From an uncultured Clostridia bacterium (GTDB taxonomy: Bacteria > Bacillota > Clostridia > Christensenellales > UBA1242): DNA of 54,584 bases. A model generated the notes under the pieces. That model saw only the letters and a list, made by a program, of their open reading frames with translations, was not told where the DNA came from and ran no database searches. This document shows, piece after piece, positions 9,061 to 15,934 of this stretch. Position 1 is the stretch's first letter; each line of letters starts with the position of its first letter. A program made the position numbers and the translations under genes. The stretch covers positions 134,569 through 189,152 of the forward strand of contig CALWEQ010000003.1 in the NCBI GenBank assembly GCA_944377365.1. Direction: 5' to 3'.

Positions 9061-9597
9061 TTAACCAGTTTTATTTATAAAATATGTCAAAATAATATTT
9101 CCATATCTCTTTTCATCTAAAATTTCAAAGCCATCATATTTTATTGCTTGCCACTTTTCATGTTCACAAACAATTACTCCGCCTTCTGTCAGCAATTTGC
9201 GCTTAAATATCAAATCTAAAACCGGCAAATAAAGGCCCGAAGAATAAGGTGGATCAACTAGAATCAAATCAAAAGGATCGTTTTGCTTTTCTAAAAATTT
9301 CAGTGCATCTATTTTAACAACATTTGCATTTAAATTTAATTTAATCAAATTTTGTTTTGTCATCTGCACACTTTTAAAATTTTTGTCGATAAAGACAACC
9401 TCTTGAGCTCCCCGCGACAACGCTTCAATCCCGAGAGCCCCTGTTCCACTAAACAAATCCAGAACTCTTTTGCCTTCAATAAAAAATTGAAGTTTTGTAA
9501 ATAAAGCTTGCTTAACTTTGTCAGTTGTTGGTCGAACGTGAGATAATGTGTTTTTTACTAATTGTCCACCCTTTCGGCTCCCAGTAGTAACTTTCAT
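9061..9597 (-). CDS. rsmD: 16S rRNA (guanine(966)-N(2))-methyltransferase RsmD
   Basis: RsmD makes m2G966 in the 30S subunit using SAM. The 178-aa protein shows the N-terminal GSRKGGQLV, the RPTTDKVKQALF stretch, SAM motif I LDLFSGTGALGIEALSRGA (residues 46-64) and the catalytic DPPY (about 120). GGAGGAAAA lies directly before the ATG. Length normal. Divergent from the small ribbon-helix-helix gene. Confidence 0.95.
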   Translation of the reverse strand: MKVTTGSRKGGQLVKNTLSHVRPTTDKVKQALFTKLQFFIEGKRVLDLFSGTGALGIEALSRGAQEVVFIDKNFKSVQMTKQNLIKLNLNANVVKIDALKFLEKQNDPFDLILVDPPYSSGLYLPVLDLIFKRKLLTEGGVIVCEHEKWQAIKYDGFEILDEKRYGNIILTYFINKTG

Positions 9598-9692
9598 TTT
9601 TCCTCCATAGCGTGATAAAACATTTATTTACTAAAAACATTTTACAAAAAAATTTTTACATATGCAAATATAATTTTATATTTTTTGTCGAA

Positions 9693-9716
9693 ATATTGTA
9701 TAATATTAAACAATAT
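9693..9716. promoter_or_regulatory. -10 element with overlapping inverted repeat
   Basis: ATATTGT (9693-9699) and ACAATAT (9710-9716) form an inverted repeat that overlaps a TATAAT (9699-9704) facing the ribbon-helix-helix gene. It is a plausible operator for an autoregulated repressor of that fold, but this is inference. Confidence 0.35.
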
Positions 9717-9796
9717 ACTGACAACAAAAACTTTGTTATGCCCACAACATTTCTACTATTCAAAAAACTTGCCATATTTGGCACTAGGAGTTAAAA

Positions 9797-9985
9797 ATGA
9801 AAAAGAATTATCCTCGTTTTACACTTAGAATACCAGATGAGATGTTGCAAAAAATTGGCAGAATTGCTGAAAACAACAGTAGAACAAAAAACAAAGAAAT
9901 TGAATTTTTACTTAAACGACATATCGCAGAATATGAAAGGCTTTATGGTCCAATAAAAAAAGATTATCAAGATTTGCAAAAATAA
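9797..9985 (+). CDS. Small ribbon-helix-helix (Arc-like) DNA-binding protein
   Basis: A 62-aa basic protein. PRFTLRIPDEMLQKIGRIAENN followed by TKNKEIEFLLKRHI fits an Arc/MetJ ribbon-helix-helix: the first segment (FTLRIP) would be the DNA-contacting beta strand and the rest the two helices. CTAGGAG sits eight bases before the ATG. It is probably a transcriptional repressor; its target is unknown, though an inverted repeat overlaps its own -10. A strong promoter starts immediately after its stop codon and drives the tRNA-Lys region. Confidence 0.75.
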   Translation: MKKNYPRFTLRIPDEMLQKIGRIAENNSRTKNKEIEFLLKRHIAEYERLYGPIKKDYQDLQK

Positions 9986-10015
9986 TTGACAACTAACTTT
10001 GCAAAGTAGTATAAT
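9986..10015 (+). promoter_or_regulatory. Consensus promoter toward the tRNA-Lys region
   Basis: TTGACA (9986-9991), 18-bp spacer, TATAAT (10010-10015). Both hexamers are perfect. The only things downstream on this strand are the structured region at 10111-10270 and tRNA-Lys, so both should be on one transcript. Confidence 0.8.
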
Positions 10016-10110
10016 AGCGTGCGATGTAAAATTCTCACTAATTAATCAATGGTAAAATTACAAAATTTTAATATAATATTGATTATTAATTTAGTTCGAA
10101 AATGTCGTAT

Positions 10111-10270
10111 GTCGCCCAACTAAACATCGACAAGTGCAGTCAAATTGATTTGGACCAGTAGCTCAGTTGGGGCGACGCGTTAAAAAATAAGCCCGTGTGC
10201 TTATTTTTAGCCAAAGCCAAGTCAAAACTGCGTTTTGACTTCGGAAGAGCTTGCTCTAACAACTGAGCAA
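10111..10270 (+). ncRNA. Structured region with truncated tRNA-Lys copy
   Basis: Bases 10151-10170 are identical to the first 19 bases of the intact tRNA-Lys plus the base before it (10293-10312). The match then breaks off into unrelated sequence. What follows is rich in perfect hairpins: AAAAATAAGC/GCTTATTTTT and AAGTCAAAAC-TGC-GTTTTGACTT. A near-perfect inverted D-arm lies at 10252-10268 and can pair with 10161-10169. GTCGCCCAACT (10111-10121) is complementary to AGTTGGGGCGAC (10165-10176) apart from one bulge. No open reading frame explains it. It may be a broken tRNA gene carrying a hairpin insertion, or a structured RNA made from the promoter at 9986; I cannot tell which. Confidence 0.5.
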
Positions 10271-10293
10271 GAATTAAAATTAAATATCGTTAT

Positions 10294-10369
10294 GGACCAG
10301 TAGCTCAGTTGGTAGAGCAATTGACTCTTAATCAATGGGTCCAGGGTTCGAGTCCCTGCTGGTCCACCA
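10294..10369 (+). tRNA. tRNA-Lys (anticodon CTT)
   Basis: Full cloverleaf: acceptor GGACCAG pairs with CTGGTCC, D-arm GCTC/GAGC, anticodon stem ATTGA/TCAAT with loop CTCTTAA (anticodon CTT), T-arm CAGGG/CCCTG with TTCGAGT. CCA is encoded. Its 3' end is the left attachment site of the island at 10360-12757. Confidence 0.97.
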
Positions 10370-10377
10370 AAAAGCCC
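10360..10377 (+). repeat. Left attachment site (att core)
   Basis: 18-bp sequence TGGTCCACCAAAAAGCCC formed by the tRNA-Lys 3' end plus the first terminator bases; identical to 12740-12757. Confidence 0.8.
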
Positions 10378-10395
10378 CTTATTTAAGGGGTTTTT
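10375..10395 (+). terminator. Terminator of tRNA-Lys
   Basis: CCCCTT-ATTT-AAGGGG followed by five Ts. The hairpin sequence differs from that at 12754-12770, consistent with this copy coming from the inserted element and the other being the original chromosomal terminator. Confidence 0.75.
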
Positions 10396-10418
10396 CATTG
10401 TTTAAGTAAGTGCTAACC

Positions 10419-10549
10419 GCCTAATAAAATTTGAAATTGCCTAATAAAATTAAAGTTTTGAGTACTAAATTTTAATTTTTTACAACTCTAAATTTTTATT
10501 AAAAATCTTAAAAAATTGGCTTTGCCTAATAAATTGCCTAATAAAATTT
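10419..10549 (+). repeat. Four short direct repeats near the left att site
   Basis: GCCTAATAAA(A)TT occurs at 10419, 10439, 10524 and 10536, as two close pairs. Their place just inside one end of an integrase-type island fits arm-type integrase binding sites; iterons are an alternative. Confidence 0.45.
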
Positions 10550-10572
10550 GAAAAATATTTGCAAAAAGACAC

Positions 10573-10610
10573 AAAAAAATGGGCCAAGATTTACTCTCAG
10601 CCCATTTTTT
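10573..10610. terminator. Terminator of the HEPN-like cargo gene
   Basis: AAAAAATGGGC (about 10574-10584) pairs with GCCCATTTTTT (10600-10610) around a 15-base loop. It overlaps the end of the minus-strand gene and could act in both directions. Confidence 0.6.
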
Positions 10611-12243
10611 ATTCGGTAATCTTTAAAGCAATATCATTAATCATTGTTATAAGTATGTGTAAAATCTTTAACGAAATTCCAAAATGCATATCTTTTGCTT
10701 TAATGTTTTTATAATGTGCAAAGTTATTTCGATAATTAAATCCAACTTTGCCATTAGAACCATCAACTAAATAATATCTAAAAATCTTTAATTCATCTTC
10801 ATTAAAGAACTTTAACATTGTTTCATCTTCCGGGTTTAGAAGATGTCCAAGCGAATACCAATCCAATTTTATATAGGTATCTTGTCGTTGATTTTTATAT
10901 AAACTTCTTAATAGTTTTTCTATAATACAACACTGAAATGAAATTATACCAAAATTTAATCCTTTGCTTAAATACTCATTTTTTGCTTTGTCCGAATTAA
11001 TCAAATCAATATAAGAATTTAATAATATATTAAAATCAGTATCAAATTCTAATTCTTCAAAATCTATTTTATAATAATCACATATTTTTTTAACAATGGT
11101 TGCAAGCATTGACATAAAGTCAACTATTCGTTCTTCAGATATAAAATAATGTAATATATTCAAATAAATATGGTCTGCCATATTTAATACTTCTTGCTTC
11201 ATCATAGTAAAATAACTATCGTGTGGCGTGCTTGAACCCAACATTTCTGTCAATGGATCTCCCTTGTATCTACCATTTTGAGTATAAAAACTTTCTAATC
11301 CTTTACCTTTTTCTTTTTTTGCGTGCGTTAACATTAACACCTTTGTTTGCAAACTATATTTATCATCTTTAAATGGTTGTAAAAGTTTATCCAAAGGTAT
11401 TTCAAAAGAAAATGAATGTCCGTGCTTTTGAATATAGTTATTCATTGTAAGTTTAAGCTTTTTAATTTTTTCTTCAAAATTATTTGCTTCTTTGTGATTT
11501 GTAGATGATAAAAATATAAATATTGTATTAATTATTCCATCATATTGTATGGCATTATCTTCCGTAACCATATCATAAATGCTGTTCCCAAATTCAATAA
11601 CCTTATCAAATATTGGTTTTAATAATTCATCATCTACTTTTTTATTATTTTTATACCAACCTATTATTTTTAAATATTCTTCTAATCTGTAAAATTTAAT
11701 ATCATCAAAGTGATTAGCAGATAATATTGCTTGCTTGAAGTCATCGTTTGCATTAATTATGTTGTCAATGTCGAAAAAATTATCTACTATTAAATAATAG
11801 TTATTATTTATTAAATATAAAATCGCCTTGTTACAACCACTGTGATATTTAAAAGCAATTTCAAAAACTTCTTTATTAAAATGATATTTACTCCCTGTAA
11901 TGATTTCATTTATATTATTGTTTACATATTTTATTATATCTTTTACTCGATATTTGCCATTGATCTGTTCTAGAAAAGAAATCATTTCATCAAAAGCTTC
12001 TTTATTCTCTGGTTTAATATATGGAGACAGTTCTTTAAACTGAATAAATTTTTTTACAAACATAAAATCTATGAAACTATCAATATCATTTAGTTTTAAT
12101 TTTTTATCTTGAAAATAACCTTTAATTTCTTCGCTTTTATTTATTAATGTTCCAGCTTCGATGCCTGTTGACCTATCATTTAAACCATAATATTCAAAAC
12201 TATAATAATCCTTATCTTCATTAATTTTTTGCAAAATGTTCAT
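10609..12243 (-). CDS. Unknown island protein with HEPN/DUF4209-like C-terminus
   Basis: A 544-aa protein that I do not recognise along most of its length. It is helix-rich, acidic and lysine/asparagine-rich, with no membrane segment or signal peptide. Near the C-terminus YRNNFAHY (R505, H510) matches the R-N-x-x-x-H form of HEPN RNase active sites and the RNxxxHG motif known for DUF4209, with Y in place of G; it is followed by a helix, as in HEPN folds. HEPN proteins are common in toxin and anti-phage systems, so an RNase-based defence role is an inference. Start ATG 12243 follows AGAGGT; the upstream in-frame start at 12279 is rejected. It has its own promoter and terminator and is the only intact gene of the island. 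Confidence 0.65.
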   Translation of the reverse strand: MNILQKINEDKDYYSFEYYGLNDRSTGIEAGTLINKSEEIKGYFQDKKLKLNDIDSFIDFMFVKKFIQFKELSPYIKPENKEAFDEMISFLEQINGKYRVKDIIKYVNNNINEIITGSKYHFNKEVFEIAFKYHSGCNKAILYLINNNYYLIVDNFFDIDNIINANDDFKQAILSANHFDDIKFYRLEEYLKIIGWYKNNKKVDDELLKPIFDKVIEFGNSIYDMVTEDNAIQYDGIINTIFIFLSSTNHKEANNFEEKIKKLKLTMNNYIQKHGHSFSFEIPLDKLLQPFKDDKYSLQTKVLMLTHAKKEKGKGLESFYTQNGRYKGDPLTEMLGSSTPHDSYFTMMKQEVLNMADHIYLNILHYFISEERIVDFMSMLATIVKKICDYYKIDFEELEFDTDFNILLNSYIDLINSDKAKNEYLSKGLNFGIISFQCCIIEKLLRSLYKNQRQDTYIKLDWYSLGHLLNPEDETMLKFFNEDELKIFRYYLVDGSNGKVGFNYRNNFAHYKNIKAKDMHFGISLKILHILITMINDIALKITE

Positions 12244-12261
12244 TAGTATTACCTCTAAATT

Positions 12262-12270
12262 ATTATAACA
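12262..12270 (-). promoter_or_regulatory. Extended -10 promoter of the HEPN-like gene
   Basis: TGTTATAAT on the minus strand is a perfect extended -10, about 19 bases before the ATG at 12243. No clear -35. Confidence 0.55.
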
Positions 12271-12334
12271 CAAAATCATTAAGAAAGTATGTATTTACAT
12301 CTCAAAATCTTTACTTTTGCGTTTTTTCTCTTTC

Positions 12335-12759
12335 TCATTTCCATTGTTCATATTCTTCATCTAAATCTTCACGCCTAGCGAGTATTTGTTTTAATTCTTC
12401 TAATTCTTTTTTAAGTACTATTTCTTTTTGTGATTGTTCTTGTTTTATTTCTTGTTTGCAAACTCAAATACTCCTGAAATGGTGTTTGCACTATCTAGTT
12501 TACTAGAATAGTTAAGGTGACTATAAATATTTACTGTCGTGTCAAAATCGGCATGTCTTAACCATTCTTGTATTTGTTTCATAGGAACGCAATTAGCAAG
12601 CATAATGCTAGCACATGAGTACCTTAGGTCATGAAAACGAATATGTTTTAAATTATTTTGTTTTAATATTTTACAAAAACTATAAGTTAATCTTCCGGGG
12701 CGAATTAATCTACCCATATTATCTACACAAACATAATCTTGGTCCACCAAAAAGCCCAA
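12335..12759 (-). pseudogene. Tyrosine recombinase/integrase, C-terminal remnant
   Basis: The frame 12445-12759 encodes the catalytic half of a phage-type integrase: FHDLRYSCASIML (H-x-x-R box), LRHADFDTT and the nucleophile region VNIYSHL. The N-terminal arm-binding and core-binding domains and the first catalytic Arg are missing. There is no start codon or ribosome binding site, and the frame simply enters the att repeat and chromosomal flank. At the other end the frame stops after FANKK, but a one-base shift continues with QEIKQEQ and a charged coiled-coil to a TGA at 12335-12337, suggesting a C-terminal frameshift too. Catalytically dead as it stands. Confidence 0.8.
12740..12757 (+). repeat. 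Right attachment site (att core)
   Basis: Exact copy of 10360-10377. It overlaps the truncated 5' end of the integrase remnant. Confidence 0.8.
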
Positions 12760-12772
12760 TCGGGCTTTTTTA
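12754..12772 (+). terminator. Probable original tRNA-Lys terminator
   Basis: GCCC-AATC-GGGC followed by six Ts, directly after the right att copy. It no longer follows an intact tRNA; it fits the terminator displaced when the island inserted. Confidence 0.6.
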
Positions 12773-12853
12773 TTTGTTTAGTTTATGTAATTCATTTTTT
12801 TTATAATTATAATAATATTAATTTTTCTCCTTGTAACAGACTTTAAAACGGTT

Positions 12854-12979
12854 TTAATGTCTCATTTTTACAAACGAACGTTGGTAATAAAACAAATGCT
12901 GTTGGGCGTAGCCAGAAAAGTTGCCAAAAACATGTAAAAAGTTTTCCAAAAAATCGTAGTTGTTAAATTTTTTGAACTC
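12854..12979 (-). pseudogene. Fragment of an OGG-type glycosylase gene
   Basis: I translated this strand to EFKKFNNYDFLENFLHVFG and then NFSGYAQQHLFYYQRSF before a stop. The intact glycosylase at 13942 ends NRNFIRENLLQIFGDFSGY and AQQYLFYYQRSFVKK. The match covers only the last 35-40 residues, with several substitutions, so this is an old remnant of a second copy rather than a recent duplication. Confidence 0.75.
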
Positions 12980-13056
12980 ATCATTCCTTTTTAACAATTC
13001 TCTTCTATAAAGTTAAATTGATAAAAGCCTCGTTTTTAGATATTATTATTTAGCAA

Positions 13057-13842
13057 TCACCAAATAATTTTTAAAATTTTATCATGCAAAATTCCGTTTG
13101 AACATAGCAATGTATCTTTAACTTGTTGTGCTTGCCCTTTAATATTTGTAACTGTTCCACCAGCTTCGCTTATAAATAATCTGCCAGCAGTAGAACCAAA
13201 ACCTTGCGCACATTTCACATTTATTAAAGCATCAATTTTTCCACTCGCCACCCATGAAGAAGCACATGATGATGAGCCAACAATCCTTATACCTCTTACT
13301 AAAGGCGTTAGTTTTTGTATTATTTTGACAGTTCTTGAAATTTCTTTTTTATTATGTTTTGAACCAAGATACACATATATCAAGCTATCGCTTAAATTGC
13401 TTGTAGATGAAACTTGCAACTTTTGACCGTTACAATATGCCCCTTCACTTTTTATAGAAGTGTACATATCTCCTAATTTAGGTAAAAACGTGGCACCTAA
13501 AATTGTTTCACCATTTTTCTTTAGTGCAACAACAACACCAAAATCATATAATCCTGCAACAAACTGCACAGTTCCATCGATCGGATCGATGACCCACTCG
13601 TATTCGTCTCCTGCTTTTTCGTTGCACTTTTTACCACTCTCCTCTGCATTAAAAGAATGCTTAGGATAAAATTTTTTAAGTTTTGAAATAATATTCCTTT
13701 CTATAAAAATGTCAACATTAGTAACAATGTCATTAAATTTTTTTTTATCAACTTTAATAACAACAAGATTTTCTGATTGTAAATATGTTTCCTTAACAAT
13801 TTTTACAACTCTTTCTATCGCCAACTTTTTATTAAAAACCAT
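13057..13842 (-). CDS. Inositol monophosphatase family protein
   Basis: A 261-aa member of the IMPase/CysQ/FBPase superfamily, metal-dependent phosphatases acting on inositol phosphates, sugar phosphates or PAP. AEES (66-69) and WVIDPIDGT (83-91) supply the first two metal-ligand motifs. The third, usually W-D-x-A-A-G, reads GFGSTAG here (residues 214-220), so the metal-ligand Asp is replaced by Gly216. Activity may be reduced, altered or lost. GGGGGATGT precedes the ATG. It lies between an OGG-gene remnant and the intact OGG gene. Substrate cannot be told from sequence. Confidence 0.85.
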   Translation of the reverse strand: MVFNKKLAIERVVKIVKETYLQSENLVVIKVDKKKFNDIVTNVDIFIERNIISKLKKFYPKHSFNAEESGKKCNEKAGDEYEWVIDPIDGTVQFVAGLYDFGVVVALKKNGETILGATFLPKLGDMYTSIKSEGAYCNGQKLQVSSTSNLSDSLIYVYLGSKHNKKEISRTVKIIQKLTPLVRGIRIVGSSSCASSWVASGKIDALINVKCAQGFGSTAGRLFISEAGGTVTNIKGQAQQVKDTLLCSNGILHDKILKIIW

Positions 13843-13941
13843 ACATCCCCCATAACAAATTAATTTTTTCGATAAATAGTTTAATTTTTTAGGTATTTCT
13901 ATATAAAAACATTAAAAATTACTGACTATATATAACGTATC

Positions 13942-14757
13942 TCATTTTTTTACAAACGAACGTTGGTAATAAAACAAATACTGTTGTGCATAGCCAGAAA
14001 AATCACCAAAGATTTGTAAAAGGTTTTCTCTAATAAAATTACGGTTGTTGTTTTGTGAGTAAAACATGTTGTACATTTTGTTTATCCATGTGTCAACAGG
14101 AAACACGTCTTTTCTCCAAAACCCAAAAAGTAAAACACAATCTGCTACCTTTGGCCCAACACCAGAAAGATTGATTAAATTCATGCGTATTTGTTCTGTA
14201 GGAAGGTTTTGCCATTTTTTTAAATCTTCTTCACAAAATTGTCTTAATGCTTTGTAAAGTTGAGGCGCCCGATAACCAAGCCCCAGATTGACAAAATCAT
14301 CTACCGACAAAGAAAGCAATTGCAAATGAGATGGAAACTTTTCGCTGTTAAATTTCTTCTTCAAAGCAAAAATTGTGTTTTGTATTCTTTTAATATTGTT
14401 ATTCGCAGATATAATAAACGAAACTAAAATTTCAAAAACGTCATTTTTTAAAAGCCTAATGCCACTACCAAACTTTATTGGCTCTTTCATAATTTCAAAT
14501 TTGTTTAAATGCTTTTTTATTAAAGAGTAATCGGTGTTTAAATCAAAAAAATCAACAAAATAATCGACATCATTTGAAACTATTTTAAAACCGTCAGTTT
14601 CCTCAAAAATATCAGCTTTTTTATCCTTTGACCAAACACGATAAAAATCATCTATTTTTTTATAGCAAAAAATCTGCCCACACTCCAAAATATGTTGTGG
14701 GTTAAAATCGGCTTTACCATAGATCTTAATCACATTTTCGAACTTTTCGTAAACCAT
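13942..14757 (-). CDS. ogg: 8-oxoguanine DNA glycosylase (OGG1 family)
   Basis: A base-excision repair enzyme that removes 8-oxoguanine and nicks the strand by its lyase activity. The helix-hairpin-helix GPD motif LSGVGPKVADCVLLFGF (197-213) contains the catalytic Lys203, and VFPVDTWI supplies Asp226, matching Lys249 and Asp268 of human OGG1. The 271-aa length and N-terminal YGKADFNPQHILECGQIFCY fit the family. The ATG lies immediately after the rpmA terminator with no visible ribosome binding site, so how it is translated is unclear. A degraded second copy of its 3' end is at 12854-12979. Confidence 0.9.
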   Translation of the reverse strand: MVYEKFENVIKIYGKADFNPQHILECGQIFCYKKIDDFYRVWSKDKKADIFEETDGFKIVSNDVDYFVDFFDLNTDYSLIKKHLNKFEIMKEPIKFGSGIRLLKNDVFEILVSFIISANNNIKRIQNTIFALKKKFNSEKFPSHLQLLSLSVDDFVNLGLGYRAPQLYKALRQFCEEDLKKWQNLPTEQIRMNLINLSGVGPKVADCVLLFGFWRKDVFPVDTWINKMYNMFYSQNNNRNFIRENLLQIFGDFSGYAQQYLFYYQRSFVKK

Positions 14758-14785
14758 AGAAAAAAATCCGCTTTAAAAGCGGAAT
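14757..14785 (-). terminator. Terminator of the rplU-prp-rpmA operon
   Basis: On the minus strand TCCGCTTT/AAAGCGGA (14767-14783) forms a strong stem followed by a T run (14760-14766), five bases after the rpmA stop and directly before the ogg start. Confidence 0.85.
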
Positions 14786-14787
14786 AT

Positions 14788-15063
14788 TTATTTATTTTCA
14801 ACTACTGTTGCTATCTTTTTGCCATTATGTTTTGCAAACTTAACTGCCCCATCAATCAATGCAAACAAAGTGTAATCTTTCCCCATTCCAACATTTTTTC
14901 CTGGATAAATTTCTGTTCCTCTTTGTCTAACTATGATAGAACCCGACAAAACATATTGTCCGTCAGCTGCCTTAACGCCAAGACGTTTTCCACTTGAATC
15001 TCTGCCGTTTTTGGTGCTTCCGCCACCCTTGTGGTGCGCAAAAAGTTGAATATCAATTATCAT
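14788..15063 (-). CDS. rpmA: 50S ribosomal protein bL27 with cleavable leader
   Basis: A 91-aa L27. Its N-terminus [20 protein letters not shown] is the Bacillota form in which a short leader ending in QLFA or QFFA is removed by the Prp protease before L27 can work at the peptidyl-transferase centre. The predicted cut is between A9 and H10. The core [19 protein letters not shown] follows. The gene overlaps the end of prp, its own processing enzyme. Confidence 0.96.
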   Translation of the reverse strand: MIIDIQLFAHHKGGGSTKNGRDSSGKRLGVKAADGQYVLSGSIIVRQRGTEIYPGKNVGMGKDYTLFALIDGAVKFAKHNGKKIATVVENK

Positions 15064-15370
15064 ATCTAACCTCCAACTTTACATATTTTTTTTCGTTTTC
15101 ACATATTGAACACAAAGTTTTGTAAAGAGTTTTAATCAGCAGTTCAGTTTGCTCTGTTGCTTCTTCTAGTTCCAAACTTAAAAAACCACTTTTTATTTTA
15201 ACTTTAGCTTTAATCTTTGCCACTTCAACAATGCCACAAACGGTCATTTGCGAAGCAGTTGAAATGGCTGCACAAAGCACATCTTTGCCATGTTCAGCCT
15301 TGTTAGTATGGCCTGAAATTGTAAAACCCACAAACTTATCGTTTCTCTTTGTGAAAAAAATTTTAGTCAT
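15053..15370 (-). CDS. prp: Ribosomal-processing cysteine protease Prp
   Basis: Prp cleaves the N-terminal leader of L27 in Bacillota. The 105-aa product shows the active-site pattern [19 protein letters not shown] with catalytic His21 and Cys33. The usual GHA is GHT here, a mild change. It lies between rplU and rpmA with short or overlapping junctions, the standard order, and its presence agrees with the leader seen on L27. Confidence 0.94.
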   Translation of the reverse strand: MTKIFFTKRNDKFVGFTISGHTNKAEHGKDVLCAAISTASQMTVCGIVEVAKIKAKVKIKSGFLSLELEEATEQTELLIKTLYKTLCSICENEKKYVKLEVRYDN

Positions 15371-15371
15371 T

Positions 15372-15677
15372 TTAGCCTTCCACAGATAAGATTTTTAGTT
15401 GCGTGTAAGGCTGTCTGTGCCCTTGTTTCGTGCGTTGATTTTTTTTAGGTTTATATTTGAAAACAACGACTTTCTCTTCTTTGCCTTGCCCAACAACTTC
15501 TGCATGGCAAACCGCTTTTTTTACAGCGCTTCCTGTTTTTAAACCTTTGTCGTCAGAAATCAACAAAACTTCAAGTTCAACCTTATCGCCTACGTTTTTG
15601 TCTAGTTTTTCAACTTTTATTACGTCGCCAACTTGAGCTGTGTATTGCTTTCCTCCAGATGTCACAACTGCGAACAT
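15372..15677 (-). CDS. rplU: 50S ribosomal protein bL21
   Basis: A 101-aa L21: MFAVVTSGGKQYTAQVGDVI at the N-terminus and the C-terminal KYKPKKNQRTKQGHRQPYT, which contacts 23S rRNA. AGAGGAGG precedes the ATG. First gene of the operon, with a long structured leader. Confidence 0.97.
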   Translation of the reverse strand: MFAVVTSGGKQYTAQVGDVIKVEKLDKNVGDKVELEVLLISDDKGLKTGSAVKKAVCHAEVVGQGKEEKVVVFKYKPKKNQRTKQGHRQPYTQLKILSVEG

Positions 15678-15760
15678 AGTTTTTTACCTCCTCTAACCAA
15701 ACTCGCTACAATAAGGCGTTTGCTTTTGCAAAACTTAGTGGCCTTTTATATGCGGATACT
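15678..15760 (-). promoter_or_regulatory. Candidate L21 leader in the rplU 5' UTR
   Basis: About 80 bases separate the promoter from the rplU start. AAGGC (15741-15745, minus strand) can pair with GCCTT (15713-15717), enclosing GTTTTGC-AAAA-GCAAAC. A ribosomal-protein leader is known before rplU in Bacillota; whether this matches that family's consensus needs a covariance search. Confidence 0.45.
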
Positions 15761-15765
15761 TTGAA

Positions 15766-15794
15766 ATATTATCACACTCTGCAAAATTTGTCAA
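15766..15794 (-). promoter_or_regulatory. Promoter of rplU-prp-rpmA
   Basis: TTGACA (15789-15794), 17-bp spacer, TAATAT (15766-15771) on the minus strand. Confidence 0.8.
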
Positions 15795-15901
15795 GCAAAC
15801 TAACAATAAAAGTAGATGACAAAGCTTTTTTATAGTATTTTAATTGTTAGCATATAATTTTATTAAATCACGACAAATTAAACACTTGTCATATAACATA
15901 T

Positions 15902-15929
15902 AAAAAAACGTGCAATTTTTGCACGTTTT
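15902..15929 (-). terminator. Terminator of the Ig-like surface protein gene
   Basis: AAACGTGCAA/TTGCACGTTT (15906-15928) is a perfect 10-bp stem followed by a T run on the minus strand, six bases after the stop codon. Confidence 0.88.
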
Positions 15930-15934
15930 AGTTA

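Larger units (their letters stand above)
10360..12757. mobile_element. Small decayed integrative island at tRNA-Lys
   Basis: The last bases of tRNA-Lys and the start of its terminator (TGGTCCACCAAAAAGCCC) are repeated exactly at the far end, as expected when a tyrosine integrase inserts an element into a tRNA 3' end. Between the repeats lie short direct repeats, one large gene with a HEPN-like C-terminus, and the C-terminal part of a tyrosine integrase right beside the right repeat. The integrase is truncated, so the island cannot mobilise itself. The island is about 2.4 kb and has a single intact cargo gene. Confidence 0.8.

Noticed and set aside
9612..9794. 60-aa plus-strand frame before the ribbon-helix-helix gene
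   Set aside because: Low-complexity Phe/Asn/Lys-rich product covering the promoter region, with no binding site.
12780..12853. Inverted repeat near 12838-12861 as a terminator
   Set aside because: The stem is imperfect and has no T run on either strand.
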